Assembly: GCA_020444985.1 (NCBI GenBank)
Contig: JAGRHK010000017.1
Coordinates: forward strand, 1 to 11,857
From: Candidatus Competibacteraceae bacterium
Lineage (GTDB): Bacteria > Pseudomonadota > Gammaproteobacteria > Competibacterales > Competibacteraceae
Reading direction: 5' to 3'
DNA: 11,857 nucleotides
The position numbers and the translations under genes were made by a program. Below the pieces are notes generated by a model. It made no database searches. It was not told the origin of the DNA and saw nothing but the letters and a program-made list of their open reading frames with translations. This document shows positions 1 to 6,173 of the stretch, piece after piece (position 1 is the first letter of the stretch; each line of letters starts with the position of its first letter).

Positions 1-36
1 TTTCGCGTTTATCATTCCTTGCCTTTGGGACACCCC

Positions 37-933
37 ATGTCCGCTGTACTACCGACCCCTTTTTCAAGCGATACCCAGTCCACATCCAGCGAAGCCACGT
101 CTTCGCCGCGTGCGCCGCGCACTGCGATCTGGTCGCGGTGGCTGCGCGAGCCGTTGCTGCATTTTCTACTGCTGGGCGGCTTGCTATTCGCCATTGATCA
201 TTTCCTCAACGGCCGCGTTGCCGATCCGCATACGATCATCGTGGATGCCGCCGTCGATAAACAGTCTCGTCAGGTCTTTGCGGCTGCCCGTGGCCGAGAA
301 CCGGATGAAGAGGAACTCTATGCTTTGCGCCGGGTATGGCTCGATAACGAAGTGCTGTACCGCGAAGGTCTCGCCCTCGGGGTGGACAAGGGCGATACCG
401 CGATCCGCGAACGGGTGATTTTCAAAGCCTTGAGTATCGTCAACGCCAACCTCAAATTGCCACCGGTCAATGAGCAGATTCTCCGCACATGGTTTGCGCA
501 GAACCGCGCCAAGTACGACGAGCCAGCACGCTACGATTTCCAGGAAGCGGTGCTTTCGGGCGACCGCTCCGAAGCGGCCTTGCGCGCCTTTGCGGCGGTG
601 CTGAATGCCGGTACCTCACCGGGTGATACGCAGGCAAGTTTGCGGGTTTTCAAGAGCCGCCCGCATGAGAATCTGATACAGAGCTATGGAGCCGAGTTCG
701 CCAAGGCGCTCGAACAATCCTCGCTGGGTGAATGGCGGGTTCTAGCTACGAAGGACGGTTGGCGCTTGGTGCGACTGGAAGCGATTACGCCCCCCAAGCC
801 CGCTGATTTTGAGCGTTTACGTGGTGTGGTGCTGGGAGATTGGACCGATGCGGTGATGGCCGAACAGCGCACGGCCGCTGTCCGCGCGCTGGCCCGGAAA
901 TACATCATAAAAGTCGAGGAGACGACCCCGTGA
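37..933 (+). CDS. Membrane-anchored parvulin-like (PpiC/SurA-type) peptidylprolyl isomerase family protein
   Basis: 298-aa protein. A short Ser/Thr/Pro-rich cytoplasmic tail (residues 1-34) is followed by one membrane anchor at about 39-57 (PLLHFLLLGGLLFAIDHFLN), then a soluble, presumably periplasmic, region. Residues about 90-170 follow the SurA/PpiC-like chaperone pattern (LDNEVLYREGLALGVDKGDT, then WFAQNRAKYDEPARYDFQEA), which is typical of proteins annotated as peptidylprolyl isomerases next to HupE genes. The parvulin catalytic domain itself is hard to recognise, so it may be a chaperone rather than an active isomerase. The ATG at 37 is preferred over an in-frame TTG at 19; GGGA at 27-30 is a modest ribosome binding site. 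The stop overlaps the next start (GTGA), so it is co-translated with three HupE/UreJ genes and probably helps fold or assemble them (inference). Confidence 0.75.
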   Translation: MSAVLPTPFSSDTQSTSSEATSSPRAPRTAIWSRWLREPLLHFLLLGGLLFAIDHFLNGRVADPHTIIVDAAVDKQSRQVFAAARGREPDEEELYALRRVWLDNEVLYREGLALGVDKGDTAIRERVIFKALSIVNANLKLPPVNEQILRTWFAQNRAKYDEPARYDFQEAVLSGDRSEAALRAFAAVLNAGTSPGDTQASLRVFKSRPHENLIQSYGAEFAKALEQSSLGEWRVLATKDGWRLVRLEAITPPKPADFERLRGVVLGDWTDAVMAEQRTAAVRALARKYIIKVEETTP

Positions 934-1898
934 AGATTTGGCTTCGGGGTGTGCTGCTGACGATTTTGCTGCTGCTAACTCAGGGCGTGGTGGCGCACGA
1001 AATGAGTATGGCCGAGATGGAATTGCGGCAGATTTCGCCTACGGAGTTCCTGTGGCGCTGGACCGCCAGCGGCAACCGACCGGCTGGCGAAGTGCTGAAG
1101 CCGCTATGGCCTGCAGGCTGTCGCACCGAACAGGCGTTGTTGCGCTGCGGTGCAGATGGATTGCGCGGTACCTTGGCGATCAAAGGGATGGGGCAGGGCT
1201 ATTCGGCGGCGATGATCAAGGTGTATTGGCTCGACGGTCAGGCGCGGGTCTACACGCTGGCTTCGGGCCGACCGAAGGTGCATTTATCCGGTTCCTCCGC
1301 AGACGATACGCCGCAGGGTGCTTGGTCCTATCTGTATCTGGGTATCGAACATATTCTGCTCGGTGTCGATCACCTACTGTTCGTGCTGGGATTGCTGCTC
1401 ATCGTCCAGAATCGCTGGATGCTGGTGAAGACGGTGACGGCTTTTACTGTGGCGCACAGTATTACCCTGGCAGTGGCGACACTCGGCATCGCTCACGTTG
1501 CTACGGCTCCGCTCAACGCTTCCATCGCACTCTCGATTTTGTTTCTCGGCCCGGAGATCGTGCGGCGTTGGCGTGGCGAGAGCAGCTTTACCATCCGTCA
1601 TCCCTGGGTCGTCGCTTTTGCCTTCGGTTTGCTGCACGGTTTCGGTTTCGCCAGCGGTTTGGCGCAACTGGGTTTGCCGGAGAATCAAATTCCGCTCGCG
1701 TTGTTGCTGTTCAATGTCGGCGTCGAGATTGGGCAGCTTGGCTTCGTGCTGGGCATTCTGTTGCTCGAACGGGCGTTCCGGTTGCTTGAATTCCATTGGC
1801 CGAAGTTCATCGAGCGGCTTCCGGGTTATTTAGTTGGCACGTTGGGCGCGTTCTGGACGATCCAGCGCGTGTTTATTTTGTTACGAGGTGCTGCATGA
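930..1898 (+). CDS. HupE/UreJ-family membrane protein, long form (HupE_UreJ_2 type)
   Basis: 322 aa with a GTG start chosen because GAGGAG sits at 916-921 and the next residues (KIWLRGVLLTILLLLTQGVV) form a clear signal peptide, probably cleaved after VVA at about residue 22. Residues 23-130 are a soluble extracytoplasmic domain with two cysteines (about 64 and 73) that could pair. The C-terminal half (about 132-318) is a polytopic HupE/UreJ domain with the histidine/aspartate-rich signature IEHILLGVDHLLF (139-151), AHS (175-177), LLHGFGFASGL (234-244) and FNVGVEIGQ (261-269); such conserved His/Asp/Glu residues in membrane helices suit metal coordination. The family is associated with nickel/cobalt uptake; the substrate here is not shown by context. 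It overlaps both neighbours by 4 bases, so it is translationally coupled. Confidence 0.87.
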   Translation: MKIWLRGVLLTILLLLTQGVVAHEMSMAEMELRQISPTEFLWRWTASGNRPAGEVLKPLWPAGCRTEQALLRCGADGLRGTLAIKGMGQGYSAAMIKVYWLDGQARVYTLASGRPKVHLSGSSADDTPQGAWSYLYLGIEHILLGVDHLLFVLGLLLIVQNRWMLVKTVTAFTVAHSITLAVATLGIAHVATAPLNASIALSILFLGPEIVRRWRGESSFTIRHPWVVAFAFGLLHGFGFASGLAQLGLPENQIPLALLLFNVGVEIGQLGFVLGILLLERAFRLLEFHWPKFIERLPGYLVGTLGAFWTIQRVFILLRGAA

Positions 1899-2506
1899 AC
1901 GTGAAGAAACAACGAGGGAGGCCCTGTGCTGTACTGGGGGCGACGCTGTTGATGTTGCTGCCAGTGCTGGCATCGGCGCATCAGGAAGCCGGTCAAACCG
2001 CTGGTTTTGTTGCGGGACTCGCGCATCCGGTTTCGGGATTCGATCATGTGGTTGCGATGATTGCGGTGGGACTTTGGGGTGCTGTGCTCGGTCCGCCTGC
2101 GATCTGGGTGCTGCCGGTCGCATTCCCGATGATGATGGCGTTTGGTGGCCTGATGGGCTTACTGGGTATTCCAGTTCCCGGTATCGAGATCGGTATTGCC
2201 GTTTCAGCCATTGTGCTTGGTGCGATGGTGCTGGTGCAGGTACGACCGCCGTTGTGGGTGGCGGCGGTGCTGGTTGCCATCTTCGCGATTTTTCACGGTT
2301 ACGCTCACGGTCGGGAGCTACCCGCTGGCGGTAATGCGCTGCTTTATAGTCTTGGTTTTGTCATCGCCACGGGTTTGTTGCATCTGGTGGGTATCTTGCT
2401 GGGTGAGGCGCACCGTTGGGCGATGGGGCGTCGGATTGTGCGTGCTGCTGGCGGTGGCATTGCGCTTACCGGATTGTTCTTCCTGTGGCGGGCGGTCGTG
2501 GCATGA
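1895..2506 (+). CDS. HupE/UreJ-family protein, classical short form (putative Ni/Co transporter)
   Basis: 203 aa, starting at the ATGA overlap with the preceding gene; a longer in-frame opening from 1796 would lie entirely inside the upstream gene and was rejected. The N-terminus is a signal peptide ending in LASA at about residue 28, leaving a histidine at the mature N-terminus. The classical HupE signature is complete: HPVSGFDHVVAM (44-55), VGLWG (58-62), a conserved membrane Glu at 98 in GIEIGIAVSAIVLG, and FHGYAHGRE (133-141). About six membrane helices are expected. Known family members act as secondary nickel or cobalt permeases linked to hydrogenase or urease operons, neither of which is visible here. 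Of the three HupE-like genes this is the closest to the canonical family. Confidence 0.9.
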   Translation: MNVKKQRGRPCAVLGATLLMLLPVLASAHQEAGQTAGFVAGLAHPVSGFDHVVAMIAVGLWGAVLGPPAIWVLPVAFPMMMAFGGLMGLLGIPVPGIEIGIAVSAIVLGAMVLVQVRPPLWVAAVLVAIFAIFHGYAHGRELPAGGNALLYSLGFVIATGLLHLVGILLGEAHRWAMGRRIVRAAGGGIALTGLFFLWRAVVA

Positions 2507-3108
2507 GACGGATGCGACTTCGCGCTTTGATCGCGCTGGCAACGATTGCCGTCGCGCCTATGCCTGCACATGCCCACTTGGTCGAGACCGGTTTTGGGGG
2601 TTTCTACGATGGCATAGCACATTTGGCGATAACACCAGCCGATTTGCTGGTGGTCATCGCTCTTGCGTTATTTGCTGGTCAGCGAGGAACGCGCACGGCA
2701 CGCATGGTGGTGTTCGCATTGCCGCTGGCGTGGTGGCTCGGTGGTTTGATTGGTGCGCGTTGGTCGGTGGTGACGACGTTGCCGCTGCTGACGACGTTGT
2801 CGTTTGCGCTCGCCGGGGTTTTGGTTGCGTTGAATATGCGGGTTCGCGAGATCGGGGTTGCCATATTTGCGGTTATCGCTGGTCTGCTGCATGGTGTAGT
2901 GAACGGGGCTACTCTGGCGCCGGGAGGCGCCAGCGGATTGGCATTGGCTGGCGTGGTCAGCGCCATCTTTTTTCTGACTGCGGTCTTATCGGCTGAAGTG
3001 ACGGCATTACCGGCGGGATGGCCGGGAATTGCGGTGCGGGTGGCCGGGAGTTGGATCGCCGCGACTGGTTTGTTGATGTTGGGTTGGTTGGCGAAGATGG
3101 CGCGTTGA
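2503..3108 (+). CDS. HupE/UreJ-family protein, divergent short form
   Basis: 201 aa, starting at the third 4-base ATGA overlap of the operon. A signal peptide ends at about residue 24 (PMPAHA), exposing a mature N-terminus HLVETGFGGFYDGIAHL. D36 and H40 stand where the classical HupE has its Asp/His pair. The second histidine motif of classical HupE (FHGxAHG) is reduced to LLHGVVNG, so a metal-ligating His may be replaced by Asn. The rest is a run of hydrophobic helices to the C-terminus. It is clearly a paralogue rather than a recent duplicate of the neighbouring gene, because sequence and motifs differ throughout. It may be a second subunit working with the neighbouring HupE proteins (inference). 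No convincing rho-independent terminator follows. Confidence 0.82.
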   Translation: MRRMRLRALIALATIAVAPMPAHAHLVETGFGGFYDGIAHLAITPADLLVVIALALFAGQRGTRTARMVVFALPLAWWLGGLIGARWSVVTTLPLLTTLSFALAGVLVALNMRVREIGVAIFAVIAGLLHGVVNGATLAPGGASGLALAGVVSAIFFLTAVLSAEVTALPAGWPGIAVRVAGSWIAATGLLMLGWLAKMAR

Positions 3109-3295
3109 GTGCGGGTGATGATAGGATCTTTCAAAAATGAGACCGCCCGTATCCGCACGGAGAACATCAAGAATGTCATTGCCTTCTCGCGCTGTTTCCG
3201 GGAAATCACCGCTGTTACTCCTGGTCGTTACAGCAAAGGCTGCGTCTGAGGTTCCGTTTTATTAATCTTCGTCGAGACAAGGAAACAACACGATC

Positions 3296-4417
3296 ATGTC
3301 GCCAGCACTCTTTACTCCCTTTCAATTGAAAGACGTCACTTTGCGCAACCGGATTGCGGTGCCGCCGATGTGCCAATACAGCGCAAAAGACGGCTTCGTC
3401 ACCGACTGGCACGAAGCGCATTATCTTGGCATGGCGCGTGGCGGCGCGGGTCTGGTCATTGTCGAGGCCACGGGAGTGGCGCCCGAAGGGCGCATCACGC
3501 CCAGTTGCACCGGCCTTTGGAACGATGCGCAGGCCGAAGGTCTGGCACAGATTGCCCGTGGCATCAAGGCCGCCGGCGCAGTGCCGGGTATCCAGATTGG
3601 CCATGCCGGACGCAAAGCCAGCGCCAACCTTCCCTGGGAAGGCGATGACCATATTCCAGCAGACGATCCGCGTGCCTGGGAGACAATCTCACCCTCAGCG
3701 ATTGCTTTTGGTGGCGGCCTTTCCAGAGTACCCAGAGCGATGACCCTTGCCGACATCGAGCGGGTGAAAGGCGATTTTGTGGCAGCGGCGCATCGGGCGA
3801 GAGAAGCTGGCTTCGAGTGGTTGGAGTTGCACTTCGCGCACGGCTATCTGGCCCAAAGCTTCTTCTCCATTCATGCCAACCAGCGGACTGATCGCTACGG
3901 TGGTGATGCCACCGGTCGTGGCCGCTTCCTGCTCGAAACGCTGGAGGCAGTGCGTGCGGTCTGGCCGGAAAAGTGGCCACTCACGGCACGTTTCGGGGTC
4001 ATCGAATTTGACGGGCGCGACGAGGAAACGCTTGCGGAGTCAATCGATTTGACTCGTCAGATGCGGGCAAGCGGCCTTGATTTACTCAATGTCAGCGTTG
4101 GCTTCTCGACGATCACAGCGAAGGTGCCATGGGCGCCCGCGTTTCTAGTGCCGATTGCAGCGCGCGTGGGTCGCGAGGCCGAATTGCCCGTGGCCACAGC
4201 GTGGGGCGTCGATGGCGCACAGGATGCGGAAAATGCGGTTGCGCAGAGTAAGATCGATTTAGTCATGATCGGTCGGGCGCATCTCGCTGACCCGCATTAT
4301 CCTTACGCGCTCGCACAGACGCTCGGTGTGGAACAACCCGCCTGGGCGACGCTGCCGACACCCTATGCCCATTGGCTTTCTCGTTACCGTGGGCCGGGCA
4401 AAGGCTCCGCACAATAA
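3296..4417 (+). CDS. Old Yellow Enzyme family NADH:flavin oxidoreductase (XenA/YqjM class ene-reductase)
   Basis: 373-aa FMN enzyme expected to reduce activated C=C bonds with NAD(P)H in the cytoplasm. The class-specific motif PPMCQYS places Cys26 and Tyr28 where XenA/YqjM enzymes have their redox-tuning Cys and active-site Tyr. The substrate-binding pair is His179 and His182 in LHFAHGYL, followed by Tyr184 as candidate proton donor; this numbering is within one residue of XenA. NQRTDRYGG (195-203) and the FMN-phosphate motif VMIGRAHLADP (323-333) are also present, and the length is normal. A weak site (AAGGA at 3279-3283) lies 12 bases before the ATG. It has its own 187-base upstream gap and is probably monocistronic. 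Its physiological substrate cannot be read from the sequence, and it has no evident link to the CRISPR locus. Confidence 0.93.
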   Translation: MSPALFTPFQLKDVTLRNRIAVPPMCQYSAKDGFVTDWHEAHYLGMARGGAGLVIVEATGVAPEGRITPSCTGLWNDAQAEGLAQIARGIKAAGAVPGIQIGHAGRKASANLPWEGDDHIPADDPRAWETISPSAIAFGGGLSRVPRAMTLADIERVKGDFVAAAHRAREAGFEWLELHFAHGYLAQSFFSIHANQRTDRYGGDATGRGRFLLETLEAVRAVWPEKWPLTARFGVIEFDGRDEETLAESIDLTRQMRASGLDLLNVSVGFSTITAKVPWAPAFLVPIAARVGREAELPVATAWGVDGAQDAENAVAQSKIDLVMIGRAHLADPHYPYALAQTLGVEQPAWATLPTPYAHWLSRYRGPGKGSAQ

Positions 4418-4429
4418 GATCTGTTGTCT

Positions 4430-4495
4430 CATCCCCGCGCAAGCAGGGATCTAGATAGGCATTGTAGCGACTAGATTCCCGTATGCGTGGGAATG
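4430..4495. repeat. dRS3-like imperfect intergenic palindrome
   Basis: Two 25-base arms (4430-4454 and 4471-4495) are inverted copies matching at 19 of 25 positions by hand alignment, around a 16-base loop. The arms read CATCCCCGCGCAAGCAGGGA and, on the opposite strand, CATTCCCACGCATACGGGAA, each followed by TCTAG. This resembles the ATTCCCGC...GCGGGAAT intergenic repeats scattered through many beta- and gammaproteobacterial genomes. It sits 12 bases after the ene-reductase stop and could fold in the mRNA, but no U-run follows, so it is not a standard intrinsic terminator. Confidence 0.7.
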
Positions 4496-4567
4496 GCGAT
4501 GGCATAGACAGCGCTCCACTTCCACAACCCAAAGTGGGCTGCTATATCGATTACTTATCCGCTAAAC

Positions 4568-4579
4568 GGCAAGCTTGCC
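4568..4579. repeat. Perfect 12-bp palindrome GGCAAGCTTGCC, copy 1
   Basis: Identical to copies at 6093 and 11363. This copy lies 70 bases before the CARF-gene ATG and overlaps the candidate -35 hexamer TTGCCA, a position from which a bound regulator could block transcription. It is a candidate operator or a genome-wide iterated palindrome; the sequence alone does not decide. Confidence 0.6.
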
Positions 4580-4605
4580 AACCCTGAATTTTCGTCTCTT
4601 AATAT
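4575..4605 (+). promoter_or_regulatory. Candidate sigma-70 promoter of the CARF gene
   Basis: TTGCCA (4575-4580) is followed after 18-19 bases by TTAATA/TAATAT (4599-4605), in the AT-rich stretch just before the gene. The -35 half overlaps the 12-bp palindrome. Spacing is slightly long, so this is a moderate candidate read by eye. Confidence 0.4.
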
Positions 4606-4613
4606 TTACTGTC

Positions 4614-4648
4614 ACGACGTTTACGCTATGCTGAAAGGAAAACGTCGT
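4614..4648 (+). promoter_or_regulatory. Inverted repeat enclosing the ribosome binding site of the CARF gene
   Basis: ACGACGTTT (4614-4622) and AAACGTCGT (4640-4648) are perfect 9-base inverted copies. The 17-base loop contains the site AAAGGA (4634-4639), and the right arm ends one base before the ATG at 4650. It could be a DNA operator just downstream of the promoter, or an RNA hairpin that modulates translation. Either role is inference. Confidence 0.5.
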
Positions 4649-4649
4649 C

Positions 4650-5780
4650 ATGAATCCAGCAGCTTATCCCCGTCGTATCCTACTCTGCGTGCTTGGCCTG
4701 TCGCCGCAGATCGTCACTGAAACGCTGTACGCCCTGAGTGTGATCGGCGAACCCCGCTTTGTCCCCACCGAAATTCACCTATTGACTACCGCCGAAGGTG
4801 CGCAGCGGGCGCGGTTGACCTTGCTTAGCGATGAGCCGGGCTGGTTCCATCGCCTACGTCGGGATTACGGTCTGCCGGAGATCCGCTTTACCCTCGATAC
4901 GATTCATCTGTTGCACGCTGCCGATGGTCGACCACTAAACGATATTCGTGAGCTGGCTGACAACGAAGCCATTGCCGACAGCATCACTGCGAAGGTGCGC
5001 GAGCTGACCGCTGATCCCGAAAGTGCGGTACACGCATCCATTGCAGGTGGGCGTAAAACCATGGGTTTTTATCTGGGGTACGCGCTGAGTTTGTTCGGTC
5101 GTCCACAGGATCGTTTGTCCCATGTGCTGGTATCCAGCCCGTTTGAGTCGAACTCCAATTTCTTCTACCCGACTCCGGTGGAGCGGGTGATTTTCGGTAA
5201 TGGTCCCGATCAGCGACCACTGGACGCCAGCGATGCCACTGTGATGCTGGCCGATATTCCCTTCGTGCGGCTGCGCGATGGTTTGCACGAAACGTTGCTA
5301 CGCGAGGGTGCGAGTTTCAGCGAAGTGGTGCGACAGGCCCAGCGTAACCTGGCTGCGCCCAGTCTGACATTAGATGTCGCAAGCTGTTGGGTGCAATGCG
5401 GCGAGACGGTGCTGCGGCTGACACCGATCAGTTTTGCTTGGCTGGCTTGGTTTGCGCGGCGGGTGCTGGTGGGATTGCCGCCTTTGCATTGGAAGCGCAT
5501 CGGCGTGGCGGAAATCGAGGCGTTTCTCGATGAATACAAGACGGTGCTGAACGATCCGCTAGCCGACGACGAACATCCGATGATCGTAAGTCGCCGTAAA
5601 GATGGGATCGATAAGGCATTCTTCGACGAGCGCAATAGCAAGCTCAAGCGGGAATTAAGCCGGGTGTTGGGTCAGCGATCTGTATTGGACTACACCGTGC
5701 AGCGTCAGGGAACCGCGAAATTGGCGGGTTACGCGCTGGACCTAAAGCCGGAGCAGATTCGGTTTGAAACGCTGGATTAG
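4650..5780 (+). CDS. CRISPR-associated CARF-domain protein, Cas_NE0113/TIGR02584 type (Csm6-like ring nuclease family)
   Basis: 376 aa. Residues 1 to about 180 form a CARF domain, the Rossmann-like fold that binds cyclic oligoadenylate made by Cas10. It carries both hallmark motifs of the NE0113 family: GLSPQIVTETLYAL (16-29) and SIAGGRKTM (130-138), the second lining the ligand pocket. Family members are annotated as ring nucleases/Csm6-like. The C-terminal part looks to me like an OmpR-type winged helix: LTPISFAWLAWFARR (257-271), a basic putative recognition helix NSKLKRELSRVLG (329-341), and a wing-like YTVQRQGTAKLAGYALDL (348-365). A lone Rx5H at 207-213 fits the loose HEPN pattern but has no supporting domain, so RNase activity is doubtful. 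AAAGGA lies 10 bases before the ATG. It is transcribed towards the cmr operon but separated from it by a convergent antitoxin gene. Confidence 0.87.
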   Translation: MNPAAYPRRILLCVLGLSPQIVTETLYALSVIGEPRFVPTEIHLLTTAEGAQRARLTLLSDEPGWFHRLRRDYGLPEIRFTLDTIHLLHAADGRPLNDIRELADNEAIADSITAKVRELTADPESAVHASIAGGRKTMGFYLGYALSLFGRPQDRLSHVLVSSPFESNSNFFYPTPVERVIFGNGPDQRPLDASDATVMLADIPFVRLRDGLHETLLREGASFSEVVRQAQRNLAAPSLTLDVASCWVQCGETVLRLTPISFAWLAWFARRVLVGLPPLHWKRIGVAEIEAFLDEYKTVLNDPLADDEHPMIVSRRKDGIDKAFFDERNSKLKRELSRVLGQRSVLDYTVQRQGTAKLAGYALDLKPEQIRFETLD

Positions 5781-6025
5781 AAACTACCAAATGGCCGATA
5801 GCAGTTTTCCAATTCTTCGGGCAAAGGATCGAAAAAGCTGGAAGGTACTGTAAATTCCGCCTTACCCAAACCGATAGGGCGCGGTTCAGTGACGGGTGTT
5901 GGTAATAGACGGATCTCGGCAATCGGGCGATTACGCTTGCATAGCACAATGGATTCACCTGGCTGCAACTCGTCAAGATGGCGAGAGAGATGCGTTTTGG
6001 CTTCGTGAATATTGAGAGTGATCAT
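5777..6025 (-). CDS. Phd/YefM-family type II antitoxin, apparently without a toxin partner
   Basis: 82 aa. The start MITLNIHEAKTHLSRHLDEL is the standard Phd/YefM DNA-binding N-terminus; GESIVLCKRNRPIAEI (24-39) completes the dimerising fold, and FFDPLPEEL near the C-terminus is the toxin-binding tail typical of antitoxins paired with VapC (PIN) toxins. The ATG at 6025 begins the conserved domain; upstream in-frame codons to 6118 do not match the family, and no strong ribosome site is visible. A toxin would be expected immediately downstream, but the stop overlaps the stop of the convergent CARF gene (TTAG, 5777-5780) and no toxin reading frame is present on either side. It is either an orphan remnant or a stand-alone regulator. 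It is divergent from cmr1 and shares a 148-base intergenic region with it. Confidence 0.82.
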   Translation of the reverse strand: MITLNIHEAKTHLSRHLDELQPGESIVLCKRNRPIAEIRLLPTPVTEPRPIGLGKAEFTVPSSFFDPLPEELENCYRPFGSF

Positions 6026-6092
6026 GGTCAAGGCAAAGTTCAGAGCTAGGTTCACTACTGTAATTAAAAGAGCTTGAGATCGCAATATTGGT

Positions 6093-6104
6093 GGCAAGCT
6101 TGCC
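6093..6104. repeat. Perfect 12-bp palindrome GGCAAGCTTGCC, copy 2
   Basis: Same sequence as at 4568, here in the divergent region between the antitoxin and cmr1. It ends 69 bases before the preferred cmr1 ATG at 6174, almost the same distance as copy 1 has to the CARF gene. It also lies 67 bases upstream of the antitoxin start, so one bound protein could affect both directions. Confidence 0.6.
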
Positions 6105-6126
6105 GGTACGGACAGCAACTACCGGC
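6102..6126. promoter_or_regulatory. Inverted repeat in the antitoxin/cmr1 divergent region
   Basis: GCCGGTA (6102-6108) and TACCGGC (6120-6126) are perfect 7-base inverted copies around an 11-base spacer, partly overlapping palindrome copy 2. Just downstream, TATACA (6133-6138) with CGGACA (6109-6114) at 18-base spacing is a weak promoter candidate for cmr1, which would put the repeat across the promoter. Phd/YefM antitoxins bind palindromes, so this may be their operator (inference). Confidence 0.35.
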
Positions 6127-6160
6127 GAATGTTATACACAGCATATTGGCAATACCCAAT

Positions 6161-6164
6161 GGAG
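6161..6164 (+). promoter_or_regulatory. Ribosome binding site that decides the cmr1 start
   Basis: GGAG lies 9 bases before ATG 6174 (12 before ATG 6177). In-frame ATGs at 6129, 6159 and 6165 lack a site, and the RAMP homology begins right after 6177, so the longer forms are unlikely. Confidence 0.55.
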
Positions 6165-6173
6165 ATGATACCG

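Noticed and set aside
1374..1796. Long minus-strand frames inside the HupE genes and cas10
   Set aside because: They are Gln/Arg/Pro-rich shadows of GC-rich genes, without domains or start signals.
3118..3249. 43-codon ATG frame (MIGSFKNETARIRTENIKNV...) between the HupE operon and the ene-reductase gene
   Set aside because: No recognisable family, no good ribosome binding site and no supporting context; the 3109-3295 gap holds nothing else convincing.
4418..4649. Intrinsic terminator after the ene-reductase gene
   Set aside because: The palindrome there has a 16-base loop, several mismatches and no U-run, fitting an intergenic repeat better.
4856..5290. R-x5-H at residues 207-213 of the CARF protein as a HEPN RNase site
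   Set aside because: The loose pattern is easily met by chance, lies right after the CARF domain, and is not followed by a HEPN-like helical context; kept only as an alternative.
5210..5776. Minus-strand frames after the antitoxin, considered as a missing toxin
   Set aside because: They are low-complexity shadows of the CARF gene with no PIN, Doc or RelE motifs; the CARF frame is clearly the coding one.
6129..6173. Longer cmr1 start at 6129
   Set aside because: It lacks a ribosome binding site and its extra 15 residues precede the RAMP homology; it would also overlap the candidate promoter.
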